Source: Phycisphaerae bacterium
Lineage (GTDB): Bacteria; Planctomycetota; Phycisphaerae; UBA1845; UTPLA1
Reading direction: 5' to 3'
DNA: 64,000 nucleotides
Assembly: GCA_023150615.1 (NCBI GenBank)
Contig: JAKLKO010000012.1
Location: 1 to 64,000, forward strand
Shown: positions 21,608-30,613 of the stretch, one piece after another
How the letters are laid out: every line of letters begins with the position of its first letter
Position numbering within the stretch: position 1 is the first letter of the stretch
Made by a program: the position numbers and the translations under genes
Notes under the pieces: model-generated
Told to the model about the DNA's origin: nothing
Databases searched by the model: none
Seen by the model: only the letters and a program-made list of their open reading frames with translations

Positions 21608-24292
21608 ATGATCGTAACGATGGATCGAAACGTGGCGGAGGGCGACGGAGTCGCCGAAGGTCTCGAACACTTCACCGAGAACGCACTGAAGGTCTTGCGT
21701 GCGCGCTACCTGAAGAAAAACGAAAAGGGGGGCTGCGTCGAGACCCCGGAGGACCTCTTCCGGCGCGTCGCACGGACCATCGCTGCCATTGAGACGCAAT
21801 ACGGCGCTTCGGAGGCGCGTCGCGCCGAGTGGGAGCAGCGATATTACGACCTGATGGTCAGCCAGGCGTTCATGCCGAACAGCCCGACGCTCATGAACGC
21901 CGGGCGCGAAATGGGCATGCTCTCGGCCTGCTTCGTGCTGCCGGTCGAGGACTCCATCGAGGGCATCTTCGACTCGATCAAGCACACCGCGCTGATCCAG
22001 AAGGCCGGCGGCGGCACGGGCTTTGCGTTCGATGCGCTGCGCCCCACGGGCGACTTCATCCAGTCGAGCGGCGGCACGACAAGCGGCCCGATCAGCTTCT
22101 GGCGCGCCTTCAGCGAGGCGACCAACGCCATTCAGCAGGGGGCGTTCCGCCGCGGCGCGAACATGGGGATGATGAACATCCATCACCCCGACATCCTCAA
22201 GTTCGTCCACGCGAAGCAGGACCTTTCGCAGTTCACGAATTACAACATCTCGGTCAAGGTGACCGACGAGTGGATGGAGCAGTTCCTCCGCGATCCAGAC
22301 GGCCCGCACATCGTCGTCAATCCGCGCAACCGCAAACGCTTCGTCCTGCCGAAGTCGTTGAAGATCTGGGAATACACCGTCAAGGACCTGCCCGCGTACG
22401 ATCCGAACGCGCTGCCGGCCGAACCGCTCTTCACCCGGCGGGACCTCTGGAACATCATCGTCGATCACGCCTGGCAGACCGGCGAGCCGGGGGTCGTCTT
22501 CATCGATCGCATCAACGAGGCGAACCCGACGCCGCACATCGGCCGCATCGAGGCCACGAACCCCTGCGGCGAGCAGCCGCTGCTGCCCTACGAAGCGTGC
22601 AATCTCGGCAGCATCAACCTGGGCGTGTTCGTCCGCTATCCGTGCACGCCGCACGCCGAGGTGGACTGGGAGGCGCTGCGGATCACGGTGCACGAGTCGA
22701 CGCGATTCCTCGACAATGTGATCGACGCGAACAACTACCCCCTGCCGCAAATCGACGCCATCTGCAAGGCAAATCGCAAGATCGGCCTGGGGATCATGGG
22801 CTTCGCCGACGCCCTGTACAAGCTGAATGTGCGCTACAACTCGCCGGAGGGCGTCGCCTGGGGCGAGCGCTTCATGAAGTACGTCAACGACGAGAGTCAC
22901 CGCTGCTCGGAGCTGCTTGCGGCCGAGCGCGGCGCGTTCCCGAACTGGCGCGGAAGCCGCTGGGACACGGAGTTCCACCGCCCGATGCGGAATGCCTGCG
23001 TCACGACGGTCGCGCCGACGGGAACGATCAGCATCATCGCCAACTGCTCCGGCGGCATCGAGCCCATGTTCAGCCTGGCGTTTTTCCGCAACGTGCTCAA
23101 AGGCCAGACCGAGGGTAAGGCGCCGCTGGTTGAGGTGAACGAGACGTTTGCACGAGTGGCCCGCGAACGCGGGTTCCTAAGCGAGGGTTTGATGGATCAG
23201 ATCGCCAGGGATGGCACCCTCGCTCATATTCCTGGCGTCCCCGACGACGTGCGGCACGTGTTCGTCTGCGCGCACGACATCGAGCCCGAGTGGCACGTGC
23301 GCATGCAGGCCGCCTTCCAGAAGCACTGCGACTCGAGCATCAGCAAGACGATCAACTTCCCGCACGAGGCGACCCGCGCCGACGTCGAGAAGATCTACCG
23401 CCTGGCCTACGACCTGCGCTGCAAGGGCGTCACCGTCTATCGCGACGGCTGCCGCGCCAGCCAGCCCATGGCCTTGGCCGATTCGGAAAAAAAGCCGGCG
23501 CAGGCCGGCGCGACGGCGTCCGCGTCCAACACCGCGCCGAACTCCGGCGAGGATGAAAATACCGGCCCGCGCATCACGACGGAGACGAACTTGTTCGGCG
23601 AACGAATCACGGAAATCCCGCCCCCGATTACGCTGGAGCCCGCGCCCCTCCCTGCGCTGGTCTCGGGCGTGCGCGTGCGGCAGATGACTCCGTTCGGCAA
23701 CATGCACGTGAACATCACGGTCGATCCGAAGCAGCAGCGCGAACTCGAAGTCTTCGCGCAGCTCGGCAAGGGCGGTGACCTGGCCAACAGCGATCTCGAG
23801 GCGATCTGCCGCATGATCAGCCTCTGGCTCCGCTCCGGCGGGGCGCTCTCGCTGGTCATTCAGCAGCTCTCCGGCATCGGATCGTCCCTCCAGATCCCCA
23901 CGCGTTCCGGTCGGATCATGTCCCTGGGCGACGGACTGGCCCAGGCCCTGAAGCGATACCAGCGGGCCAAGGAGCGCTACGGCATGAAGGCCCTGCTTCT
24001 GGGAGACGTCGATCCGGCGGAACTGGAGAGCGCCAGCCTGGTGAAGCCATCGGGCAATGGCGACAAGTCGCACGGTGTGGAGCACGGCGGGCGCGCCACC
24101 GCTGCCACAACGGCCCCGGGTTCTTCCTCCTCAGCCCCGAAGGGCGCGGACGGCGCGGCCGCGCCCTCATCGGGTCGCTTCAGCGACTGGATCGTGTCGG
24201 GCTACAAGGTGAAGTGTCCGGAGTGCGGCGACGATCTGGACCTCGGCGAAGGTTGCAAGAAGTGCCACAACTGCGGCTGGGCGCAGTGTTGA
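21608..24292 (+). CDS. nrdJ: Adenosylcobalamin-dependent (class II) ribonucleoside reductase
   Basis: NrdJ reduces ribonucleotides to deoxyribonucleotides using a radical generated from coenzyme B12. The 894-residue product carries the active-site block Asn318-Pro-Cys320-Gly-Glu322-Gln, Ala-Cys-Asn-Leu-Gly-Ser-Ile-Asn-Leu, and the phosphate-binding Ala-Pro-Thr-Gly-Thr-Ile-Ser stretch. A C-terminal Cys-rich tail (Cys-Pro-Glu-Cys ... Cys-His-Asn-Cys ... Cys) probably binds zinc and shuttles disulfide electrons. An Ala/Ser/Gly-rich linker precedes that tail. ATG 21608 is chosen over far-upstream in-frame codons because GGCGGAG lies about 10 bases upstream; ATG 21620 is an alternative. Class II enzymes work with or without oxygen. 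Confidence 0.95.
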   Translation: MIVTMDRNVAEGDGVAEGLEHFTENALKVLRARYLKKNEKGGCVETPEDLFRRVARTIAAIETQYGASEARRAEWEQRYYDLMVSQAFMPNSPTLMNAGREMGMLSACFVLPVEDSIEGIFDSIKHTALIQKAGGGTGFAFDALRPTGDFIQSSGGTTSGPISFWRAFSEATNAIQQGAFRRGANMGMMNIHHPDILKFVHAKQDLSQFTNYNISVKVTDEWMEQFLRDPDGPHIVVNPRNRKRFVLPKSLKIWEYTVKDLPAYDPNALPAEPLFTRRDLWNIIVDHAWQTGEPGVVFIDRINEANPTPHIGRIEATNPCGEQPLLPYEACNLGSINLGVFVRYPCTPHAEVDWEALRITVHESTRFLDNVIDANNYPLPQIDAICKANRKIGLGIMGFADALYKLNVRYNSPEGVAWGERFMKYVNDESHRCSELLAAERGAFPNWRGSRWDTEFHRPMRNACVTTVAPTGTISIIANCSGGIEPMFSLAFFRNVLKGQTEGKAPLVEVNETFARVARERGFLSEGLMDQIARDGTLAHIPGVPDDVRHVFVCAHDIEPEWHVRMQAAFQKHCDSSISKTINFPHEATRADVEKIYRLAYDLRCKGVTVYRDGCRASQPMALADSEKKPAQAGATASASNTAPNSGEDENTGPRITTETNLFGERITEIPPPITLEPAPLPALVSGVRVRQMTPFGNMHVNITVDPKQQRELEVFAQLGKGGDLANSDLEAICRMISLWLRSGGALSLVIQQLSGIGSSLQIPTRSGRIMSLGDGLAQALKRYQRAKERYGMKALLLGDVDPAELESASLVKPSGNGDKSHGVEHGGRATAATTAPGSSSSAPKGADGAAAPSSGRFSDWIVSGYKVKCPECGDDLDLGEGCKKCHNCGWAQC

Positions 24293-24302
24293 GTTCATTC
24301 GC

Positions 24303-24326
24303 GCCGCCGGACTCCGGTCCGGCGGC
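24303..24326 (+). terminator. Hairpin just after nrdJ
   Basis: Bases 24303-24312 and 24317-24326 form a perfect 10-bp GC-rich stem with a four-base loop, 11 bases after the nrdJ stop. No T run follows, so it may act as an RNA-stabilising stem in front of the stronger terminator at 24400. Confidence 0.5.
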
Positions 24327-24399
24327 CGGTCCGTTTCGGAGGCAGGTGGTCGGCGGTCTGTTCCCTTGAGGGTTGAGAGGCCGGCTTCTTTCCCCTCCG

Positions 24400-24444
24400 G
24401 AAAGCACCGGTTGGCCCCCAGTGGACCTCCGGTGCTTTCTTTTT
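24400..24444 (+). terminator. Rho-independent terminator of nrdJ
   Basis: The 11-bp stem 24400-24410 with 24429-24439 is perfect and is followed immediately by five T (24440-24444). This is the clearest intrinsic terminator in the window and closes the nrdJ transcription unit. Confidence 0.85.
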
Positions 24445-24534
24445 GCGCCGCGTCAACGCGTGCTCGTCAACACCGCCGCTCGTAGCTCGCACGGCCGAAT
24501 AGCGATCGCGACCCTCGCGGCGTAGGATGTCGGC

Positions 24535-25437
24535 ATGCTCTCAAACCCCGGACGACGACTCCGCGACCTCTTCTCCGCCGACGTCGTGCCGATGCCCGGC
24601 GCGTTTAACGCCCTCTGTGCCCGGGCGATCGAACGGGCCGGATTCCCGGCCGTGTACATCTCAGGCGCCGGGCTCTCGAACGCCGTATTCGGGCTGCCCG
24701 ACGTCGGACTGTTCACGCTCACCGAGGCGGCCGCCCACGCGCGGGCGATCTGCGCCGCGGTGAACGTGCCGGTCCTCGCGGACGCGGATACCGGGTTCGG
24801 CGAGGCGATCAATGCGGCGCGAACGGTCGTCGAGCTGGAGCGCTGCGGCCTGGCCGGCATCCACGTCGAAGACCAGGTGCTGCCGAAGAAGTGCGGCCAT
24901 CTGGACGGCAAGGAAGTCGTCCCGCCCGAGGCGATGGTCGAGAAGCTGCGGGCGGCGATCGCCGCGCGGCTTCGCGCGGACTTCGTCGTCATCGCACGGA
25001 CGGATGCACGGGCCATCGAAGGTTTCGACCGCGCTGTCGATCGCGCCAAGCGCTACCTCGACGCCGGTGCGGACGGGATATTCCCGGAGGCGTTGCAATC
25101 GGCCGAGGAATTCGAGCGCTTCGCCCGCGCGCTGCACGGCTGCGGCGCGACGTCGTCGCCGGGCGCGCCGCCGGTGCTCATCGCCAACATGACCGAGTTC
25201 GGCAAGTCCCCGCTGCTTCCGCTCAGCCAGCTCGCCTCGCTGGGCTATCGCATCGTCATCTACCCGCAGACCGCGTTGCGCGTTGCATTCAGCGCCATCA
25301 CCGCGGTGCTCGCCGATCTCAAGGCGACGGGCACACAGACCGTGTGGCTCGATCGCATGCAGACGCGGGCCGCGCTCTACGAACTGCTTGACTACGATGG
25401 ATTGAACCGGATCGACCGCGCTGCGACCGGCGGCTGA
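24535..25437 (+). CDS. prpB: Methylisocitrate lyase
   Basis: This cytoplasmic enzyme of the isocitrate lyase superfamily splits 2-methylisocitrate into pyruvate and succinate in the methylcitrate cycle of propionate use. The 300-residue product has family length, the Tyr-Ile-Ser-Gly-Ala-Gly-Leu-Ser-Asn start of the barrel, Asp-Ala-Asp-Thr-Gly-Phe-Gly (metal binding), Val-Glu-Asp-Gln, and the catalytic loop Lys-Lys-Cys-Gly-His. Other superfamily members such as phosphonopyruvate hydrolase lack that Lys-Lys-Cys-Gly-His loop. No prpC or prpD is next to it. AGGA lies about 9 bases before ATG 24535. Confidence 0.9.
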   Translation: MLSNPGRRLRDLFSADVVPMPGAFNALCARAIERAGFPAVYISGAGLSNAVFGLPDVGLFTLTEAAAHARAICAAVNVPVLADADTGFGEAINAARTVVELERCGLAGIHVEDQVLPKKCGHLDGKEVVPPEAMVEKLRAAIAARLRADFVVIARTDARAIEGFDRAVDRAKRYLDAGADGIFPEALQSAEEFERFARALHGCGATSSPGAPPVLIANMTEFGKSPLLPLSQLASLGYRIVIYPQTALRVAFSAITAVLADLKATGTQTVWLDRMQTRAALYELLDYDGLNRIDRAATGG

Positions 25438-25445
25438 GCTCCACC

Positions 25446-25643
25446 TCAGTTGTGCGGACGCTGGGCGAGCACGGCGGCCAGCAGGAGGTGACGCAGCCGC
25501 TCATCGCTCTGCGCCGCAAGATAGTCGCCGGTGAAGTCGAGCCGGAATCGCGCCGGGAACGACTGGATCGCCTCCGTCAACTCGATCCGATCGAGTTGCG
25601 TGATCTGCCGCACGACCTCGTCAATCGGTCTCGACCACCACAT
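25446..25643 (-). CDS. Small conserved-looking protein of unknown function
   Basis: This 65-residue soluble protein starts Met-Trp-Trp-Ser-Arg-Pro-Ile-Asp-Glu-Val-Val and ends in an Arg-Leu-Arg-His-Leu-Leu-Leu-Ala-Ala helix. The composition is balanced and protein-like, unlike the surrounding noise frames. The start at 25643 is preferred; the frame stays open to 25685, which would overlap the upstream gene by 14 bases. No domain is recognised. It lies 28 bases after the 126-residue neighbour and may be coupled to it. Confidence 0.5.
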   Translation of the reverse strand: MWWSRPIDEVVRQITQLDRIELTEAIQSFPARFRLDFTGDYLAAQSDERLRHLLLAAVLAQRPHN

Positions 25644-25671
25644 GCCGGCACTCCGCGCTCGCGCGGGCCGA

Positions 25672-26052
25672 TCAGGCCCACACATCCAGCCATTGCCCTA
25701 CCCGCATATCGATCGGCGTCGCCACCTCGATTAGCTCGACGCACTCGACCTGCGTTTTCTGCGCACGGTACGGCCACGGCCGCGGCGCCGGAGGCATTGG
25801 TTCGACCTCCGCGTCCGACCGCTCAGTCCCGTTTGTCGCCGGAACCGGCCGCTGAACAAGCGTTTTCGCGGCCGCCGATACCGCCGGCGACCAGGCCCAG
25901 ACCGGCCGGCGCAACCACGGGATGAACTCGATGTATGGCCGCAGCGGCCGGCAGTACCAGGACTGCACCGGGCCGCAGGCATTCGGTACGTGTCCGCCGC
26001 CGTTCACGCCAAGCTTCCCCCTCCGGACCGCGGACACGGCCATGTCGGGCAC
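25672..26052 (-). CDS. Hypothetical protein
   Basis: This 126-residue frame has a Pro/Trp-rich middle (Phe-Ile-Pro-Trp-Leu-Arg-Arg-Pro-Val-Trp) and a well-formed C-terminus (Glu-Cys-Val-Glu-Leu-Ile-Glu-Val-Ala-Thr-Pro-Ile-Asp-Met-Arg-Val-Gly-Gln-Trp-Leu). The C-terminal half looks like real protein sequence; the N-terminal half is less convincing and no ribosome binding site supports ATG 26052, so the true start may be further in. No family is recognised. Confidence 0.4.
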   Translation of the reverse strand: MPDMAVSAVRRGKLGVNGGGHVPNACGPVQSWYCRPLRPYIEFIPWLRRPVWAWSPAVSAAAKTLVQRPVPATNGTERSDAEVEPMPPAPRPWPYRAQKTQVECVELIEVATPIDMRVGQWLDVWA

Positions 26053-26305
26053 GCGTCGAACGCGGTTCGAATCGCTTGACGCGACGGGCAGGCGTCATGC
26101 CGCAACCGGCGGCGACGGCGCTAAGAACCATCACAGGATCGACGATGCGAGGGGATGGGTTGCACACGCGGGATTCTCGGACGCGCGCGGAAACACGATC
26201 GGACGCGTGGTATCGACGCGTTGCGATGCGGCAACATGAAGCCGAAGCGGTGTGTGGATAAATCGACGTTGACGAGTCGGTGGAGGCGGACCGGGAGGGT
26301 CGCCG

Positions 26306-26851
26306 TTATCTGGCGACGCGTTCCTCGTTCGCGACGACCTTTTCCGCCAGGCGGCGGTACGCCGCCACGAGGTCCTTGCAGAGCAGGTCGATCCGCTGCC
26401 GAAGTTCGCGGCGATCGCGCAGGACGCGGCTGGAGATCGATCGCAGCCGCTTTTGGCGAATCTGGTCGCGCCGCGCTTGTTCGCCCGCCGACAGCGTGAT
26501 TCCGACCAGTTCGTCGAGGCGGATCCAGTCCACGGGCCGAACGAGCACGTCGATCACCCCGATTCGAAGCGCGCCGAGCACGCGCTCGGCGACGAGCCGG
26601 TCCTCGATGAGCAGTGTCGGCTGACCGGCGCCCGTGTGTTCTCGCATGAACTCGAGCACGTCCGAATCGGCGAGGCGCCCGTCGACGATCGTGAGGTCAA
26701 ACGTCCTCTCGGACGTCACGCGCTGCGCCTCGCGCGCCGACGATGCGCGGCGGACCTCGGCCTGATACGACTCGCCCAGGGCGTCGCCGATATCGGCGAA
26801 CAACTCGACGTCGTCGGTGATCACCAGAATGGCCGGCTCATGCGAGTGCAT
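26306..26851 (-). CDS. Receiver-domain protein with C-terminal coiled coil
   Basis: The 181-residue product has a response-regulator receiver fold at about 8-120: an acidic pair Asp13-Asp14 and a candidate phospho-acceptor Asp57 in Thr-Ile-Val-Asp-Gly-Arg-Leu. The conserved Lys near the end of receivers is replaced by Arg (Val-Leu-Val-Arg-Pro-Val), so signalling may be altered. Residues about 125-180 are rich in Arg/Glu/Leu heptads and look like a coiled coil, not a DNA-binding output domain. GGAAG precedes ATG 26851. It is the third gene of the minus-strand signalling cluster, 268 bases after the kinase. Confidence 0.75.
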   Translation of the reverse strand: MHSHEPAILVITDDVELFADIGDALGESYQAEVRRASSAREAQRVTSERTFDLTIVDGRLADSDVLEFMREHTGAGQPTLLIEDRLVAERVLGALRIGVIDVLVRPVDWIRLDELVGITLSAGEQARRDQIRQKRLRSISSRVLRDRRELRQRIDLLCKDLVAAYRRLAEKVVANEERVAR

Positions 26852-27119
26852 ACACGTCTTCCTGCGCCGGCCGGAGCCGGGTGCAATTCAAAGTGGCAGG
26901 CGGGCGCTTCAGCCACGAGAGCGAGGGAGGAAGGGAAAGGCCTACGCCACCCGCCTGGCCCGGGAATTCCTTCACCGTCCGTTTCGCCGTTGAAAGGGCG
27001 GAATCCGCGCCGGAACCGCGCCGTTCAACTTGAATCTTGCGGAACCCCACACGCTGGATGTCCCCCAACCGACGGTCCCAGGACCGTCACCCCCATCCTG
27101 ACGTCCGCGGCGCCGGCGA

Positions 27120-29354
27120 TCAGGCCGGCGCGACGGACGGGAGCATCATTCGCACGATCGTGCCGGAACCCGGCGCGCTGCGCAGTTGCAGGCGTCCGCC
27201 GTTGAGTCGCACCCAACGAAGGACGCGCGCCAGCCCCAGGCCACGTCCGCGCCCGGCGGGCCGGAACGAGAAGAACGGATCGCACGCCCGCCGCTCCACA
27301 TCCGGCGTCATCCCGCGACCATTGTCGATCACGTCGATGACGACCAGTTCATCGGTCGGGTGTCGCCAGGTCTTGATCGTCAAGATGCGCCGTTCGGCGT
27401 CGGTCGCCTCGAGTGCGTTGCGGATAATCTCGTCGAGGGCGCGGTGGAGCTGGGCGGCGTCGGCCCAGACCGTCCGCGGCGAGTCGTCCGATAGCTCCAG
27501 TCGGAATTCGGCGTCGTCGAGCGCCTCGGCGTTGATCCACGATTCACGGACCGTCGCGAGGAAATCGCACAGGTCGATCGACTCCGGATGCGGCACGCCG
27601 GGATCGGCCGCCTCGACGAACTCCTCGAGCGTGCGGCTGCACGCGTGGGCGTTTTCGACAATCTCGGCGAGCGCTGCTCGGACGCGATCGTCCGTCGCGC
27701 GGTCGAGCAGTTGCTGCGCCCGGCCGGACACGATCGCCAGCGACGTGTTCAGCTCGTGCGATGCGCCCGACGCCATCTCGAGCAGGGCGCGATGCAGTGC
27801 GTCATGTCCCGCGTCCGCATCGTCCGTCGGTCGCACGGCGTGCGAGAGCAGGGCCTCCTCGTGACGCCGGTCGATTGCGCGCTGCGACGCCGCGTCGAGC
27901 GCGTGCGCCAGAAGCGTCCACAGGGCCGCGCCGCCGTGAGCGCGATCCGCCAGACGTGCCCGCGCGGACTCGTCGGCGCCGATCAGGACCGCACCGATGA
28001 AGCGCTCGCCTCGAACGAGCGGGATCATGAACCGCACGTCCGCGCCAAGCTCGGTGCGGTGACGTTCCGCCAGATACCGCCACGCCCGACCGAGCGGTTG
28101 CAGCCGACGGCCGTGCGATGCCTCAAACGCAGCGGCTTGCTCCTGCGACTCAATCTCCGAGTCGACATCAGCGACGGGAACGACTGCACCGCGCGACGCC
28201 GCGGAGGTCGACGCGCCGACGTCGTACCAGTGCCGATCCGACGACGATGCGAACATCAACGCGGCCGGCACATCCAGTGCGATTCGCACAGCCGCTGCCC
28301 CGGCCATGCACACATCACGCGGCCCCGGTTGCGGCGGAAGGGCAGCAAAAAACGTCTGGCTGGCGTCGAGCAGTTGCGTCGCGTGCGACAACGCAGCAGA
28401 GAGTGAGGTCACTTCGTCGCGCCAGCGTGTCGCCGAATTCGCGGCCCGCTCGAGCGTGAGGACGTAGCGCGGCGCATCCTCCAGCTCTGCCAATCCGACG
28501 ATCGGATCGAGAACGCCGGTTTCGCACTCCGCTTCCGGGAGCGCCGTCTCGCATTCTCCTGCCGCAATCCCCAGGCGCGCGGCTTGTGTGAGAAACTCCG
28601 CACCCGCGTCCGTCGACGCTGACGGCAGCGCCGCGTCCGCGCATCGCCGCGCCAGCGACCGCGCCACGCTCAGCACCTCCAGCAAATCACGACTCTCGAT
28701 CGCCGCCGGAACGCGCTCGATCGGCGCATCGAAAAAGCGAATCGCATCGACGATCGCGGGCGCAAGGCCCCAGCGTTCCGCAAGATGCCGACCCGCGCCG
28801 GGGCGATCGACTCCGAGCGAATGACGCAGGATCTCATCCGCGTCGAGTTGTCGCTCGTTCGCCTCGCGCAGCCCGCGGGCCAGGCTCCGCGGCGCGCAGG
28901 CCGCCAGCGCAATCGAACCCAACTCGTTCAACAGGCCCGCGCCGAAGGCGACGTGCGGCCGCGAATACCCGATCGCCGCCGCGAGTCGCTCCGCGACGCT
29001 CCCGACGAGCAGGCCGCGCCGCCAGAATTCCGCGCGATCGAACACGGCCTGGTCCGACGCATCGCGCCGGCCGAACGTCCAGATCACGCCCGCGGCGGCG
29101 ACGGCGCGACGCAACAGCGATGGATCGAGCCGTCGCAACCGCTCGAGCGGATCATCGCCGGGCCACGTCGCGGCGACTCGCGCCAGCATTGCGGCGTTCG
29201 CCGCCGCGCGCTCGAGAATCCGCTCCGACGGTGGCGCGGGATAGTCCCGCGCGCCGAGCATGGCGATGATGTCGGGCGCGGGCGCCGCGATCGCATCGAG
29301 CTGCGTCCGCATCCACGCGGCACGCGTCGATTCGCTGAACGGTCGTTCCCCCAT
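27120..29354 (-). CDS. HDOD-GAF sensor histidine kinase
   Basis: This 744-residue soluble kinase has no membrane helices. The HDOD domain lies at about 60-230 (Phe-Gly-Ala-Gly-Leu-Leu-Asn-Glu-Leu-Gly, His-Leu-Ala-Glu-Arg-Trp-Gly-Leu-Ala). A GAF-like domain follows at about 330-490 (Phe-Ile-Gly-Ala-Val-Leu-Ile-Gly-Ala). The dimerisation domain has the phospho-acceptor His in Gly-Ala-Ser-His-Glu-Leu-Asn (about 535). The ATPase domain shows the N box (Asp-Glu-Ile-Ile-Arg-Asn-Ala-Leu-Glu), Asp-Asn-Gly-Arg-Gly-Met and Gly-Arg-Gly-Leu-Gly-Leu. HDOD domains are linked to signalling and protein-interaction roles. It lies 53 bases after the HTH-receiver gene, its probable partner. Confidence 0.88.
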   Translation of the reverse strand: MGERPFSESTRAAWMRTQLDAIAAPAPDIIAMLGARDYPAPPSERILERAAANAAMLARVAATWPGDDPLERLRRLDPSLLRRAVAAAGVIWTFGRRDASDQAVFDRAEFWRRGLLVGSVAERLAAAIGYSRPHVAFGAGLLNELGSIALAACAPRSLARGLREANERQLDADEILRHSLGVDRPGAGRHLAERWGLAPAIVDAIRFFDAPIERVPAAIESRDLLEVLSVARSLARRCADAALPSASTDAGAEFLTQAARLGIAAGECETALPEAECETGVLDPIVGLAELEDAPRYVLTLERAANSATRWRDEVTSLSAALSHATQLLDASQTFFAALPPQPGPRDVCMAGAAAVRIALDVPAALMFASSSDRHWYDVGASTSAASRGAVVPVADVDSEIESQEQAAAFEASHGRRLQPLGRAWRYLAERHRTELGADVRFMIPLVRGERFIGAVLIGADESARARLADRAHGGAALWTLLAHALDAASQRAIDRRHEEALLSHAVRPTDDADAGHDALHRALLEMASGASHELNTSLAIVSGRAQQLLDRATDDRVRAALAEIVENAHACSRTLEEFVEAADPGVPHPESIDLCDFLATVRESWINAEALDDAEFRLELSDDSPRTVWADAAQLHRALDEIIRNALEATDAERRILTIKTWRHPTDELVVIDVIDNGRGMTPDVERRACDPFFSFRPAGRGRGLGLARVLRWVRLNGGRLQLRSAPGSGTIVRMMLPSVAPA

Positions 29355-29407
29355 GTCGAGTGTCCCCGCCGCAAGACCCGTCCGCGCCTCCGACGATCCG
29401 GGCGATT

Positions 29408-29983
29408 TCAGATCCCGAGCAGCGCGGAAACGCGCGATAGCAGATGATCGATCGAAAACGGCTTGCGGATGAACTCATCTGCGCCGGCCGCCAGGAGCTG
29501 GTCGATCTCGTTCTGACGCACCGCGCCCGAGACGATGATGATCCGCGTATGCGACAGCTCGGTGTTGGCGCGGACACGCTGACAGACGATGTTGCCGTTG
29601 ATGTCCGGGAGCATGTAGTCCAGCAGGATCAGGTCCGGGCGGAACTCGAGCGTCGCCATTCCGGCGTCGTAGCCGTTCGAGGCAGCGCGGACATCGAAGC
29701 GGCCATCGTTCTGCAGGATGTCGGTCAGCATCTCGATGATCGCGCGGTCGTCATCGACGATCAGCACGCGCCGCCGCCCGGTGTCGAGCTGATCCAGCGG
29801 GATGTTATTCGCCTTCATAAAGGCGATGAGAGATTCGCGGGGAATTCGGCGGAACTTGGAGCCGGGGACGCGGAAGCCCTGCAGCCGGCCGCTGTCGAAG
29901 CAGCGGATCACGGTCTGCTGGCTGATCTTGCAGATCTCGGCCACCTCGCCCGTCGTGTAGATCGCCTTCACGATGCGCTCCAA
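29408..29983 (-). CDS. Excisionase-type HTH fused to a receiver domain
   Basis: The 191-residue response regulator has its output domain at the N-terminus. Residues about 9-57 form an excisionase/MerR-like winged HTH (Thr-Thr-Gly-Glu-Val-Ala-Glu-Ile-Cys, Gly-Arg-Leu-Gln-Gly-Phe-Arg-Val-Pro). Residues about 72-188 are a canonical receiver: Asp77-79 acidic pocket, Asp122 phospho-acceptor in Leu-Leu-Asp-Tyr-Met-Leu-Pro-Asp, and Lys-Pro near the end. Most response regulators place the DNA-binding domain after the receiver, so the order is unusual. It heads the operon with the HDOD kinase, and a good promoter lies 43 bases upstream. Confidence 0.87.
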   Translation of the reverse strand: MERIVKAIYTTGEVAEICKISQQTVIRCFDSGRLQGFRVPGSKFRRIPRESLIAFMKANNIPLDQLDTGRRRVLIVDDDRAIIEMLTDILQNDGRFDVRAASNGYDAGMATLEFRPDLILLDYMLPDINGNIVCQRVRANTELSHTRIIIVSGAVRQNEIDQLLAAGADEFIRKPFSIDHLLSRVSALLGI

Positions 29984-30025
29984 GGGGCCTGACCAGACCG
30001 AACCCGGGTGCTCCGCGATGGCGAC

Positions 30026-30054
30026 ATTTTACCTACGTTCACCAAATTGACCAA
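30026..30054 (-). promoter_or_regulatory. Candidate promoter of the HTH-receiver/kinase operon
   Basis: On the minus strand TTGGTC (rc of 30049-30054), a 17-base spacer and TAAAAT (rc of 30026-30031) precede the HTH-receiver gene start by 42 bases. The -10 matches consensus at five of six positions and the -35 is weaker. CACCAAA and GACCAAA (plus strand, about 30041-30055) form a short direct repeat over the -35. Confidence 0.45.
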
Positions 30055-30231
30055 ATCCCGTCGCGATAGACCTTCACTTGGGGCGCTGCGTCGCACGGCG
30101 ATCGGCATCGAAACGGAGCAGGGCGTTTTTTCGTAACGTGGCGTGCGGTAGTAAGAAGCGCTGCGAGCGGGTCCGGCCATCGAAACCCGACCCCCGCGTC
30201 CGAATCTCGCGCCCGCGGCCCAGCGCGGAAC

Positions 30232-30585
30232 TCAGCGCGAGCAGTCCTTCGGTGCGGGAATCAGGCAGATGAACTCCAGCGGCGTCGGCCCGGTGTTCAC
30301 GAACTGGTGCAGCTCGTTTGGCGGGACCCAGATGACGTCGCCGGCCCTGAACCGCCGCGCACCCTGCTCGCTCTTGGCCTCGCCTTCCCCCTTGAGGATC
30401 AGGATCTCGTGCTCGTAGTCATGTTGGTGATGCGGCGTGTGACCGCCCGGCGCGACCTCAAAGTGCCGCATGTGAAAGTTCCCCGCGCCGTCCGCCGGAC
30501 CGACCAGCATCCGCATCTTCGTCGCCGTCGCACCGGCCAGCTCGACCGGCTTCTGCTCGATGTTCTGGATTGCTTCGACCTTCAT
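30232..30585 (-). CDS. Cupin domain protein
   Basis: This 117-residue single-domain cupin has the metal-binding motif Gly48-His49 ... His53-x-His55-Asp-Tyr-Glu-His59-Glu and the second motif Pro-Pro-Asn-Glu-Leu-His-Gln-Phe, so a mononuclear metal centre is likely. The reaction cannot be predicted. The start at 30585 is preferred because 16 further in-frame codons upstream are Arg-rich and overlap ndk. It is the last gene of the run aminotransferase, thioredoxin-like, ndk, cupin, 28 bases after ndk. Confidence 0.83.
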   Translation of the reverse strand: MKVEAIQNIEQKPVELAGATATKMRMLVGPADGAGNFHMRHFEVAPGGHTPHHQHDYEHEILILKGEGEAKSEQGARRFRAGDVIWVPPNELHQFVNTGPTPLEFICLIPAPKDCSR

Positions 30586-30613
30586 GTCCGCACCCCGCCG
30601 CCGCGCCCGTCGA

